From contig JBBSSJ010000077.1 of the NCBI GenBank assembly GCA_038242095.1, positions 1-16,761 of the forward strand: DNA of 16,761 nt. Direction: 5' to 3'. Every line of letters starts with the position of its first letter. Position 1 is the first letter of the stretch. The notes beneath the pieces were generated by a model. It worked only from the letters and a program-made list of their open reading frames with translations. It was not told the origin of the DNA and searched no databases. Shown here one piece after another: positions 1 through 6,623 of the stretch. Both the position numbers and the translations under genes were made by a program. The DNA comes from Persicitalea sp038242095. GTDB lineage: Bacteria > Bacteroidota > Bacteroidia > Cytophagales > Spirosomataceae.

Positions 1-332
1 ATCATTTGGGGAAAAACCAGAGCGAACTGCAAGCCTACGGCCGTTGCATTGGCCACGGCGGCATGCCCGTTGAAACCAAGATGTCAGTGCGGGACGCCGA
101 TGTACTTAAGATGGCCTTCTACGACCGCCGGGTGCGCACCCGCGTCCGGCGGCACGACCTGGGCTACAATGGCTTCGTGTTGCTTAACCTCACGGGCAAC
201 CAACTCACCGCAACCTACCGTGACCTGGAAGACACCAAAGTACTGGAAGAACGCTGGCGACTGGATGCTACGACTGGTGTTTTATCGCATGATTTTGATT
301 TTGAGCATCCTGATATGACGGTTTTTGAGTGA
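1..332 (+). CDS. Metallophosphoesterase, C-terminal fragment (5' end outside window)
   Basis: The frame is open from the left edge (codons from base 3) to a TGA at 330-332, so this is the tail of a longer gene. It reads HLGKNQSELQAYGRC followed by IGHGGMPVE. The YGRCIGHGGMP stretch is typical of calcineurin-like metallophosphoesterases, where a late His-containing motif completes the two-metal site. The remaining roughly 80 residues form a predicted beta-rich tail (GFVLLNLTGNQLTATYRDLE) as in family members of this type. The metal-binding Asp/His/Asn motifs upstream are not in the window, so substrate and cell location cannot be judged. A TTG at base 6 is in frame but is very unlikely to be the true start. 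The family call rests on one motif and is moderately sure. Confidence 0.65.
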   Translation, partial: HLGKNQSELQAYGRCIGHGGMPVETKMSVRDADVLKMAFYDRRVRTRVRRHDLGYNGFVLLNLTGNQLTATYRDLEDTKVLEERWRLDATTGVLSHDFDFEHPDMTVFE

Positions 333-389
333 GAGGGGGAGAAGTGGGGGAGTACGAACGGCTGCGGGATTATCGGCACCAGGTGACGC

Positions 390-405
390 TCCGCCGCGCG
401 GCGGA
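390..405. repeat. Perfect 16-bp GC palindrome
   Basis: TCCGCCGCGCGGCGGA equals its own reverse complement. It lies in the gap between the metallophosphoesterase and the toxin-antitoxin remnant. A near copy, CCGCCG-GA-CGGCGG, sits at 10551-10564 in another intergenic gap. The two stems are identical and only the central two bases differ, so this looks like a dispersed palindromic unit. No T-run follows on either strand. Confidence 0.6.
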
Positions 406-406
406 C

Positions 407-437
407 CATTCGGCAAAGAGCCCAGCGACTGTGGGGG
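407..437 (+). repeat. REP-like intergenic repeat, copy 1
   Basis: The core CATTCGGC-AA-AGAGCC and the following CAGCGACTGTGGG match a segment at 1177-1205 on the same strand. About 22 of 27 aligned bases agree, with a 2-base gap. The two copies flank the toxin-antitoxin remnant. It is immediately preceded by the 390-405 palindrome. The function is unknown, and only two copies are visible here. Confidence 0.4.
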
Positions 438-493
438 ATCGAAGGGCTGGCCGGATAAGCTTTCTGACTCCGTCCCAGCTTTTTATTGTAATA

Positions 494-522
494 TTGTGTA
501 CCACATTGGTACATTAAATTTG
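494..522 (+). promoter_or_regulatory. Bacteroidota-type promoter of the toxin-antitoxin locus
   Basis: TTG at 494-496 and TAAATTTG at 515-522 are separated by 18 bases. They match the Bacteroidota primary-sigma pattern TTG-N17-23-TAnnTTTG. Transcription would begin around 527-530, at the ATG of 528, so the message would be nearly leaderless. The spacer carries the palindrome at 497-513, as expected for an autorepressed toxin-antitoxin operon. Confidence 0.5.
497..513. promoter_or_regulatory. Candidate antitoxin operator (TGTACCA-cat-TGGTACA)
   Basis: There are two perfect 7-bp arms around a 3-base centre. The TGTAC/GTACA ends resemble the TGTACA core bound by E. coli YefM in its own operator (known for that family). 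It sits between the -33 and -7 boxes, 14 bases upstream of the ATG at 528, where binding would block transcription. The operator role is inferred from position and motif. Confidence 0.55.
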
Positions 523-527
523 ATATT

Positions 528-780
528 ATGTGAGTAATCAGTTCCCGGGAATTTAGATATAATCAAAAAAAAATATCTGGATTTGGCCGACGACAACCAA
601 CAAGTGATCATTCAGAGAGGGAAAGGAAAAGCCTATATACTCACGCCCGTGAATGAAAAGGACAAGTATTTCATGGACTCCCAAGTGATGGCCAACATTC
701 AGGAAGGGATAGCGCAGTACCGCGCAGGGAAGACGACCAAAGTGGATAAGGCGGATTTTGATCAGTTGCTCGGCCTGTGA
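528..780 (+). pseudogene. Phd/YefM-family antitoxin, broken (stop at codon 2 and +1 frameshift)
   Basis: The ATG at 528-530 is followed directly by TGA (531-533). The same frame then reads VISSREFRYNQKK, a typical YefM N-terminal DNA-binding segment, up to an A9 run (565-573). From there the family sequence continues one frame over as YLDLADDNQQVIIQRGKGKAYILTPV and on to the TGA at 778-780. An A8 run would join the two halves exactly. No start codon precedes the A9 run in the first frame after the TGA, so ribosomal or transcriptional slippage alone would not rescue it. What remains translatable is a 65-residue C-terminal part from a TTG at 583; this would keep the toxin-neutralising tail and lose most of the DNA-binding region. 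The last bases overlap the toxin start. The homopolymer indel could be a sequencing error, but the TGA is harder to explain that way. Confidence 0.8.
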
Positions 781-1048
781 TATGTTCCATAGAATTCACC
801 AGCAAGGCCCTAGATGGGATTGATAAGCTCAAAAAGTCAGGAAACAAACCTGTATTGAGAAAAATCCGCAAGCTCCTCGATGAACTTACCAAATACCCAT
901 ACACGGGAACGGGTCAGCCTGAACAGTTAAAACATGAGTTGGCAGGACTCTGGTCGCGCAGGATCAGTCAGGAACACAGGCTAGTTTATGCAGTAAATGA
1001 AAAGACATAGTTACAGTCATCTCAGCCAAAGGGCACTATGACGATTGA
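777..1048 (+). pseudogene. YoeB/Txe-family toxin, frameshifted near the 3' end
   Basis: The GTG start at 777 overlaps the antitoxin stop (GTGA), the usual antitoxin-toxin coupling. The product is recognisably YoeB: PEQLKHELAGLWSRR and ISQEHRLVYAV. YoeB is a ribosome-dependent mRNA endonuclease. The reading frame ends early at TAG 1008-1010 after 77 residues. One frame over, the sequence continues as DIVTVISAKGHYDD and ends at TGA 1046-1048. One extra A in the A4 run at 1000-1003 would give a 90-residue protein. E49 and R68 correspond to E. coli YoeB Glu46 and Arg65. The essential C-terminal His-Tyr pair (H87, Y88 here) lies past the frameshift, so the truncated product should be inactive. An assembly error in the A-run is the main alternative. 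Confidence 0.8.
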
Positions 1049-1176
1049 CTGCCGCACTGCCCGACTTGTCTCGCCCTTTGCTGGAAACAGATAAGGACTA
1101 TGTAGAAGCCTTTGGCCAAAGCTGAAAGTATTGATTCGTAGGGGAGTGACCGCCCGGAGTGCTACTGGATAGTCGT

Positions 1177-1205
1177 CACTCGGCAGAGCCGAGCGACAGC
1201 GGGAG
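1177..1205 (+). repeat. REP-like intergenic repeat, copy 2, with hairpin
   Basis: This is the partner of 407-437. It contains a hairpin: GTCACTCGGC (1175-1184), loop AGA, GCCGAGCGAC (1188-1197), ten positions with a single A/C mismatch. There is no T-run on either side, so it is not an obvious terminator for the reductase gene that ends at 1262 on the other strand. The surrounding gap 1049-1261 holds no recognisable gene. Confidence 0.4.
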
Positions 1206-1261
1206 AAAATATCCCAAATAATGGGTTGTGTCTCCAAACACCGGTCACCATATTTAATAAA

Positions 1262-2212
1262 CTACAAATCACGCCCCCCAATCTGCCCCGCCAGCAGCGC
1301 GATCCCTTCCCGGAAACTACGCGGCGCGTAACCCAGTACTTGCCGTGATTTGTCCAGCACAAAGCCCGTACGGGCCGGGCGTTTGGCAGGTTGGGTGAAG
1401 GTGGTGGAATTGGCTTCGGAGATGAGCGTGGCGTCGAGGTTGAAGTAGTCGGCGGTCATCGTGGCCATCTCATGCGGGGTGAGCAGGTCCTGGCCCGAGA
1501 TATTGAAGATGCCTTCGGCTTGCTGGTCGGCAATGAGCCAGCAGCCCATCGCCAAATCTTCGGCCAGCGTCGGGCTGCGCCATTGGTCGGTCACGACCTT
1601 GATTGGCTTGGCGGCTTCCAGCGAATTCTTGACCCACAAAATAATGTTGCTGCGGCTCATGTCGTGCGCGATGCCGTATACCAGTACCGTACGGGCAATC
1701 GCCCAGCGAATCGGCGCGCCGGACTGGGCGTTGTTGATGAGCGCTTTCTCGGCGGCGTACTTGCTCCAGCCGTAAAAGCTCAGCGGATTGGCTTCGGCGG
1801 TTTCGTCGTAGGGCCCGGCGGCGCCGTCGAAAATAAAATCGGTGGACAGGTGCAGCAAAAACGCATCCTGCGCTCGGCAGGCCTCGATCAAGTACTCGAC
1901 CGACTTCACATTCAGGGCCCAGCATTCGGCCATTTCGCTTTCGCACTGGTCCACGTTAGTCATGGCGGCGGTGTTGATGACCACATCGGGCCGCGCGGTC
2001 GCCATGACGCTTTTCACTTCCTCGGGATTCGTAATGTCCAACGAATGGTACTCATAGCCTTCAGCAAAGGGCAGCCGGTTGTCGCCACGCGCGGTGGCGA
2101 TCACGGTGCAGTCGGCTTGCGACAGCAGCAGCTCGACGAGTTTTTGACCCAGCAGACCGTTGGATCCGGTAATTAGAATACGTTTATCGTTCAAGCCCAA
2201 GGGATGTTTCAT
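1262..2212 (-). CDS. RmlD-like sugar-nucleotide reductase (extended SDR)
   Basis: A 316-residue extended short-chain dehydrogenase/reductase of the RmlD substrate-binding family, which reduces dTDP-4-keto-6-deoxy sugars with NAD(P)H. The Rossmann GxxGxxG motif is GSNGLLG (16-22). INTAAMTNVDQCE (79-91) matches the RmlD consensus region around the cofactor. STDFIFDG (123-130) and Y147-GWS-K151 supply the catalytic Thr/Tyr/Lys. The length is usual for the family. No other rhamnose-pathway gene (rmlA, rmlB, rmlC) is in the window, so it may act on another nucleotide sugar, and the exact substrate is not claimed. It starts with ATG 25 bases after the cyclophilin stop and is probably the last gene of that minus-strand operon. 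A weak CCCA/TGGG hairpin lies about 40-50 bases downstream of the stop. Confidence 0.8.
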   Translation of the reverse strand: MKHPLGLNDKRILITGSNGLLGQKLVELLLSQADCTVIATARGDNRLPFAEGYEYHSLDITNPEEVKSVMATARPDVVINTAAMTNVDQCESEMAECWALNVKSVEYLIEACRAQDAFLLHLSTDFIFDGAAGPYDETAEANPLSFYGWSKYAAEKALINNAQSGAPIRWAIARTVLVYGIAHDMSRSNIILWVKNSLEAAKPIKVVTDQWRSPTLAEDLAMGCWLIADQQAEGIFNISGQDLLTPHEMATMTADYFNLDATLISEANSTTFTQPAKRPARTGFVLDKSRQVLGYAPRSFREGIALLAGQIGGRDL

Positions 2213-2237
2213 TTAATAAAAAATTAAGAAAAGGCGC

Positions 2238-2966
2238 TTACTCGTACACGTAGCCATACTGCCTGGTGATTTTCTTCTTGCGCATTTTTTTTACGGTTAC
2301 CTTTTGCATTGCCACGTCTTTGAGCGGGCGGTTGCGGGCGTCGCCGGGGCGGGCTGCGATGGAGTCGATGACCGTGAGGCCGTCGATCACCTGACCAAAC
2401 ACGGTGTAGTTACCGTCGAGATGCGGCGAACCGCCGACGGTGCGGTACACTTCGCGTTGCGAAGCGGTGGGTTTGCGTGGCGTGCCGCTGGGGCCACTCA
2501 CGATTCGTTTCAACTGTTGATCGAGGGTTTCGTCCGTGTAGGGCTTCCCTTGCACGATGTAAAATTGGCTACCGCTGGACGCCTTTTCGGGATTATTGTC
2601 GCGGGCCGCTCCTACGGCCCCTTTGCGGTGAAATAAGGAGGCATCGAACTCCGCCGGGATACGGTACTTAACGCCTCCGTTGCCCAGCGCCACTTTTTCG
2701 ACTGCATTGCGCGAGTCGGGATCACCGCCCTGAATCATAAAATCCTGAATGACGCGGTGAAAAAGCAGGCCATCGTAGAAATTTTCCCGCGCCAGCTTGA
2801 TGAAATTGGCTTTGTGCAAAGGCGTCTTGTCTGAAAGTACTAAGCGCATTGGCCCGGCGTCGGTCGTGAGGGTAATCAGGTAATCTTTTCTTGATTTTCT
2901 TTGCGCCTCAGCTGGCGCAAGAGCCAGTGCAACGAGCAAAACCGTTATACCAAAGCGAGTCAGCAT
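2238..2966 (-). CDS. Secreted cyclophilin-type peptidyl-prolyl cis-trans isomerase
   Basis: A 242-residue protein with a signal peptide (MLTRFGITVLLVALALAPAE, cut probable after AEAQ) and a cyclophilin domain that catalyses proline isomerisation, here in the periplasm. Conserved active-site blocks are visible: FHRVIQDFMIQGGDP (69-83, with the catalytic Arg), GSQFYI (132-137) and HLDGNYTVFG (182-191). Residues about 141-180 form a charged insertion absent from minimal cyclophilins, and the C-terminus is basic (KKMRKKK). An upstream in-frame ATG at 2987 would add seven residues (MEDGKLS). I prefer the start at 2966 because it gives a normal short, basic signal-peptide N-region. The gene follows the lipoprotein gene closely and precedes the reductase gene, suggesting one transcript. 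A folding role for envelope proteins is inferred from location. Confidence 0.88.
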   Translation of the reverse strand: MLTRFGITVLLVALALAPAEAQRKSRKDYLITLTTDAGPMRLVLSDKTPLHKANFIKLARENFYDGLLFHRVIQDFMIQGGDPDSRNAVEKVALGNGGVKYRIPAEFDASLFHRKGAVGAARDNNPEKASSGSQFYIVQGKPYTDETLDQQLKRIVSGPSGTPRKPTASQREVYRTVGGSPHLDGNYTVFGQVIDGLTVIDSIAARPGDARNRPLKDVAMQKVTVKKMRKKKITRQYGYVYE

Positions 2967-3000
2967 ACTTAATTTTCCGTCTTCCATTTTCGACTTTTAA

Positions 3001-3609
3001 TTACTTCGAGGCCAAAGCCGTTTTATTCGTTGGCTCAAAAACCATTTTTAATCCGTAGTCTTTCCCATCCGAAACTTCTTCGAGCCTGGCCTTGATCGGG
3101 TCTTTTTTCCATTCGATACGGCGTGAAATTTCCTTGGTGGGCTTACCGTAGCGGTCCGTGAAGCGCCGCTTGGCCGAGTTCCAGAGCTGCCGCGTGGCGG
3201 TTTCGCTGTTGAGGTACACATCGACGGTGATCTTGTCTACCTGCCGGGCTTTGGGCGAAAAATAATAGAGAACGTCGATGGTTTCGAGCTGCTCGGTTTC
3301 GTAAGTAAAACCCGCGTGGCTGAGTGAATCTTCAAACATCTCAAATTGTTCGGTCGCCTTCACCTTGCCCACGGGATCACCAAACGTGATGCCCCGGAGG
3401 ATGCCATCGTCGCCATCGCCTAAAATAGTATTCAGCAGGGCGCTTTGGTTGCTATTGAGTTCGTCGTTGACGGGGTTGTTCAGGATTACCGAGTCGGTGG
3501 GGGGCGCCGCTTCTTCGTCGGTGGTGGTGTTGGTGGAACAGCTGGCCAACAAGCCATTCAAAAGGATTACTACCAGCAGGCAGCGTAAAAATGAGTATTG
3601 AGGGCGCAT
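3001..3609 (-). CDS. Putative lipoprotein, function unknown
   Basis: A 202-residue protein starting MRPQYSF with a hydrophobic stretch and a lipobox LLASC (Cys24), so it should be lipidated by the same-window Lgt and held in the envelope. After a Thr/Glu-rich linker (TNTTTDEEAAPPTDS) comes a soluble domain of about 150 residues with mixed alpha/beta character (GITFGDPVGKVKATEQFEMF, then ETIDVLYYFSPKARQVDKI). I do not recognise the family. An in-frame start at 3651 would add 14 residues, but it places the signal peptide too far in and lies upstream of a promoter-like box at 3639-3646, so 3609 is preferred. It sits between the Omp85 gene and the cyclophilin gene, which suggests a role in envelope assembly. 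That is inference only. Confidence 0.75.
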   Translation of the reverse strand: MRPQYSFLRCLLVVILLNGLLASCSTNTTTDEEAAPPTDSVILNNPVNDELNSNQSALLNTILGDGDDGILRGITFGDPVGKVKATEQFEMFEDSLSHAGFTYETEQLETIDVLYYFSPKARQVDKITVDVYLNSETATRQLWNSAKRRFTDRYGKPTKEISRRIEWKKDPIKARLEEVSDGKDYGLKMVFEPTNKTALASK

Positions 3610-3638
3610 CGTAACTTGGGTAGAATTGAATTTTTTTG

Positions 3639-3666
3639 CAAAAATAGCCAATATCTCCTTTACAAA
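3639..3666 (-). promoter_or_regulatory. Possible promoter for the lipoprotein-cyclophilin-reductase genes
   Basis: Read on the minus strand, TATTTTTG (3639-3646) fits TAnnTTTG, and TTTG (3663-3666) lies upstream. The 16-base spacing is slightly short. The expected transcription start near 3632 gives a leader of about 23 bases before the ATG at 3609. Confidence 0.3.
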
Positions 3667-3679
3667 CTGCCGCCTGCTG

Positions 3680-5104
3680 CTACAAAGACCGACCGACCTG
3701 GAAAAAGAAGCGGGTCTGGCCCTGGCTGTTGACAGTATAGTTGAGCCGAATCACCATGTTGTAGAACGTCACGACATCCAGCCCGAGACCCGCGCCGACC
3801 AGGGGGCGGTTGCCCAGAGTAGTGTTGCTCAGTTCGGGAAAGTAGTTGCGGACGTAGCCGAGATCGGCGAAAGAATTGAGATAGGCTGTGATCGGAATCG
3901 TATTGAGCTGGCGAATTGGAATCCAGGGGATCGTCTTCTGAATACTAAAAAGCTTGTACTTTAACTCGTTATCCCACAAGATATAATGCTGACCTTCTAC
4001 TACGTTGAGTTCGTAGCCCCGCACTAAATCCTGCCTGAAGCCTAGCCCCAGCCTTTGCGGATAGGGCTGCCGTTTGGGTACGGAAACACGCCCCGTGAGT
4101 CCGCTGTTGAAAAACCAACGCTCGCTCAGCGGTAGAAAGCGGCTGTAATAGCCATAGAGGTACCCCTGATTGACATTGTCGGTTGGCAAAATCCCCTGCT
4201 TACTAGCCTGCACGCCGTAAATGAAGCCCTGCAGAGGGTACTGCATGTTGTCGCGGCGGTCGTAGGTGTAGGTGTAGGTAAGCTGAAAGTATTGCTGGTT
4301 GGTGCGGGCGTTGAGCAAGTAGGCGGGGTTGAGCCGGGCGAGCGTATCAGAGAGTTGCAGGTGGGTCCAGCGGGCGTCCAGCGAGTGAAATCCATAAAAT
4401 TTATTGCGACGCGTAAGATTGACGAAGGTAAAGAAACGTTCGCGGTTCAGGACTTCGCTGTTAAAAAAGTCGAGCTTGTCTTTCCAGGTGCGGTACGCCA
4501 GCGAATTGTTGGTTGTGAAAGAGACGCCCACTTTCAGGCCAGTTTTGAGCGCCTTATCGATATAAGGAACCGAATACGCGATTTCGTATTTGGGCACAAA
4601 GCCAAAATTAGCCGACAGCAGCAACTGGTCAGCGCGGCCCGTCAGGTTCTTGTAGCTCATGAAGAGCCCATAGGTCGTGCGACGCAAGTCGTGTTTACGG
4701 TCGTACCACCACTCGTTAAAGTTGCGGTCGGCGAGTTCAAAGACCGGCAACGCCACAAAGTAAAGGCGTTCTTTGACTACAACCCGTACGTCGACCAAAG
4801 TGCTGTCGGCGTCCTGGAAAAGCGCAATCATCTCGACTGTGATGAACAAGTTGGTGTTGACGATCTTGCGGCGATCAATCTCCAGGCGGCTGGCTAGCAC
4901 ATGAAGCGGCAGGATATCGCCCGGCAAAAGCGCCATTTCACGCAAAATGATGGTCATGCGGGTGCGGTAGTTTCCCTCGATGCTCACACCGCTGATGGTT
5001 ACCAGGCGCGTACTGTCCAGGGCCAGGGAGTCGCTGGTGCGGGCGGACGCCGAAGTCGCCAGTCCTATAATCCCCAAAAGTATAATCCAAAAGTATTTCG
5101 GCAT
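3680..5104 (-). CDS. Omp85-family outer-membrane protein (single POTRA plus barrel)
   Basis: A 474-residue protein: signal peptide (1-21, ending ATSASA), one POTRA-like domain about 33-112 (VTISGVSIEGNYRTRMTIIL, then NTNLFITVEMIAL and VDVRVVVKER), and a beta-barrel from about 130 to the end with many alternating aromatic strands. GLGFRQDLVRGYE resembles the conserved (V/I)RG(F/Y) loop motif of Omp85 proteins, and VGAGLGLDVVTFYNMVIRL is typical of the last strands. Omp85 proteins insert or translocate proteins at the outer membrane (BamA, TamA, FhaC). Having one POTRA instead of five makes this a small family member, not the main BamA. The lipoprotein and cyclophilin genes follow 70 bases later. 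The exact role is unknown. Confidence 0.8.
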   Translation of the reverse strand: MPKYFWIILLGIIGLATSASARTSDSLALDSTRLVTISGVSIEGNYRTRMTIILREMALLPGDILPLHVLASRLEIDRRKIVNTNLFITVEMIALFQDADSTLVDVRVVVKERLYFVALPVFELADRNFNEWWYDRKHDLRRTTYGLFMSYKNLTGRADQLLLSANFGFVPKYEIAYSVPYIDKALKTGLKVGVSFTTNNSLAYRTWKDKLDFFNSEVLNRERFFTFVNLTRRNKFYGFHSLDARWTHLQLSDTLARLNPAYLLNARTNQQYFQLTYTYTYDRRDNMQYPLQGFIYGVQASKQGILPTDNVNQGYLYGYYSRFLPLSERWFFNSGLTGRVSVPKRQPYPQRLGLGFRQDLVRGYELNVVEGQHYILWDNELKYKLFSIQKTIPWIPIRQLNTIPITAYLNSFADLGYVRNYFPELSNTTLGNRPLVGAGLGLDVVTFYNMVIRLNYTVNSQGQTRFFFQVGRSL

Positions 5105-5152
5105 TCAAATCTAATTTCCCAAAAAATATTCTTTAACAACGACAAAAGCCGG

Positions 5153-5160
5153 CAAAGGTA
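5153..5160 (-). promoter_or_regulatory. Candidate -7 box (TACCTTTG) for the Omp85 gene
   Basis: On the minus strand this is TACCTTTG, a close match to the Bacteroidota TAnnTTTG element, and would give a leader of about 40 bases. A second match, TAGATTTG, at 5106-5113 is only 2 bases from the ATG and would imply a leaderless message. No clear -33 element accompanies the first box. Confidence 0.4.
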
Positions 5161-5217
5161 TCGGGAAAAATAAATATTACGCGAATTGGTCGGGAGCACG
5201 GCCGAAAGTTTTTCGGT

Positions 5218-5856
5218 TTACACCAGCCGGAGCGTTCCGAATGAATCGGGTCGATGAAAGCAAGGAGAATCACCGCTCAACGTGGAACTCCAGCATTGGT
5301 ACGAAACATGCGCTGAGGTATTAATCCAGTCGGAATCGGTTTGGGCTTCGGTCAGGATAATGCGGTAGAAATTCAGCCGATAGGTGTCGGCCGGCTCACC
5401 CAACAAGACAAAAGGAACGCTGAAATCGCCGCCCCAAAAGTCGGAGCCTGAAGCCGTTATCCGGTGCCTCACGCCCGACGATTCGTAGGGTACCATCGTC
5501 AGTTTCTGACTGCCGCAATCCTTAGCCGGATTGTGGATTTGGCCCACAAACAGGGCGTCGTTGGGGTTCAATTCCAACTCAAGGTAATGGGTAGGAGTAC
5601 CTGTCCCGGGCGCGATGAAAAGCTCGAAGACCTCTTGCTGCCACAAATCGGTGTTGTGTCCACGCCGGTTGGTTTGCCGCCAGAGCGGGTCGTCCTGGCA
5701 ATCGAAGGCCACGGTGAGTTCGTAGGTATCGCGGCGGAGCCGTACCCCGGTACGCTGGGTGGCGACGTGGCCATCGGTAGCTAACTGGAAATGCGTTTGC
5801 GGAAGCTCGACCCACTTATTTTCGGGCAATTGGATCACAAAATTCTCGGAATTCAT
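5218..5856 (-). CDS. CBM9/DOMON-like carbohydrate-binding-fold protein
   Basis: A 212-residue beta-rich protein. The central block LWQQEVFELFIAPGTG (about 72-87) followed by HYLELELNPNDALFVGQI (about 90-107) is characteristic of CBM9-like/DOMON-like sandwich domains found in many Bacteroidota proteins; other CBM9 modules bind sugar ends. The C-terminus RPDSFGTLRLV also fits such domains. There is no signal peptide or lipobox, so it appears cytoplasmic and is not obviously part of a glycan-use system. The ATG at 5856 is chosen. A TTG at 5883 would add nine residues and nearly reach the end of the preceding gene. It lies 29 bases after the interrupted lipoprotein gene and is probably co-transcribed with it. 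The ligand is unknown. Confidence 0.6.
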   Translation of the reverse strand: MNSENFVIQLPENKWVELPQTHFQLATDGHVATQRTGVRLRRDTYELTVAFDCQDDPLWRQTNRRGHNTDLWQQEVFELFIAPGTGTPTHYLELELNPNDALFVGQIHNPAKDCGSQKLTMVPYESSGVRHRITASGSDFWGGDFSVPFVLLGEPADTYRLNFYRIILTEAQTDSDWINTSAHVSYQCWSSTLSGDSPCFHRPDSFGTLRLV

Positions 5857-5885
5857 GCAGGGACGCGTTAAAGACAAGGCCAATG

Positions 5886-6482
5886 TTATTCCATTTTGGC
5901 GAGTTTCGCAAGGTTCAGTTCGTCAAGGGTGTCTTTAATTTGTTCCATTGACACTTTTCGGCCCTTCACCGAGACGATAAATCGATCGCCAACGAGTACA
6001 TTGACCTCACCGTTTTGCTGCTCGTTATCGTATTGCTCCTATGCTTTATTGCCGTCGATGCGGGTGGTTTTTTCGTAGCCGGTAGCAGTTTCCTTATCCA
6101 CCTCGGCCATCGCCCAGGCAGCCATGCCCATCATGGCCATACCTCCAACGCCACCCGTATCCGTGATCTCTATTTCCAGACTCGCCTCGCCATCGCCGTA
6201 TTTTCCTTCAGCTTGCGACAGGCTGAAACCCATCGCGCCGTTCTTCTCGCCAGTCGCCTCGGTGCGTTCCAGCCCGGCGGCCCGCTCGGGCAGTATATCC
6301 TTCAATTTTCGAAAATCGACCGGATCGACCGGCCCGTTTTCCTGCATATCCTTGGCTTTATCAGCCATTTGTTGGAACGCCTCGATGGGATTTTTAGGCT
6401 CGTCGACTTCCGCTTTTTCTTCGCTGCCGCAGCTAACCAGGGTAAGCGCTAGCAAGCTGCCTAAAGATAGTATTACTTTCAT
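5886..6482 (-). pseudogene. Lipoprotein paralog interrupted by an in-frame TAG
   Basis: It starts MKVILSLGSLLALTLVSC with a lipobox LVSC (Cys18) and reads to a TAG at 6039-6041 after 147 residues. Past the TAG the same frame stays open for 50 more codons to TAA at 5886-5888 (EQYDNEQQNGEVNVLVGDRF, later LNLAKLAKME). This part aligns with the C-terminus of the neighbouring paralog at 6624-7211 (FETYSQEKAGNGNGTIRI, later LDLDKLAAMK). The whole frame would encode 198 residues plus the stop, matching the paralog's 195. TAG replaces a probable Tyr codon (TAC/TAT), one base change. Shared features include VDFRKLKDILPERAAG in the first half. The function is not known. The interruption may be a true mutation or a sequencing error. 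A truncated but secreted lipoprotein remains possible. Confidence 0.75.
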
Positions 6483-6529
6483 GGGTATAAAGGGTTTAGG
6501 TTCAGGGGCAAGATATAGTTTTATAGAAC

Positions 6530-6577
6530 AAAAAAAGAGCCCGAGGTACCCATTCCTATTGAATGGTGCCCCGGGCT
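6530..6577 (-). terminator. Rho-independent terminator of the upstream lipoprotein paralog
   Basis: Read on the minus strand, a long stem (AGCCCG pairing CGGGCT, then GGCACC/GGTACC-type pairing and CATTC/GAATG, loop of 5) is followed by seven T residues (6530-6536). The stem has about 16 pairs with one bulge and one mismatch. It lies 47 bases after the stop of the gene at 6624-7211, so the second paralog needs its own promoter. Confidence 0.88.
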
Positions 6578-6623
6578 TACTAATTGGTTGCCTTGGTTAC
6601 GTACTTGGCAAAGCGAATTGGCC

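Noticed and set aside
565..573. Programmed frameshift at the A9 run of the antitoxin
   Set aside because: No start codon lies between the TGA at 531-533 and the A-run in the first frame, so slippage would not produce a full protein.
1049..1261. Possible gene remnant after the toxin (short open stretch ending at 1125)
   Set aside because: Only about 25 codons, no start and no recognisable family; treated as non-coding.
1391..2176. Long plus-strand open frame (261 codons) opposite the reductase gene
   Set aside because: It is antisense to a clear RmlD-like gene, its translation has no family pattern and is Gly/Val/His-biased as expected from a complementary frame in GC-rich coding DNA.
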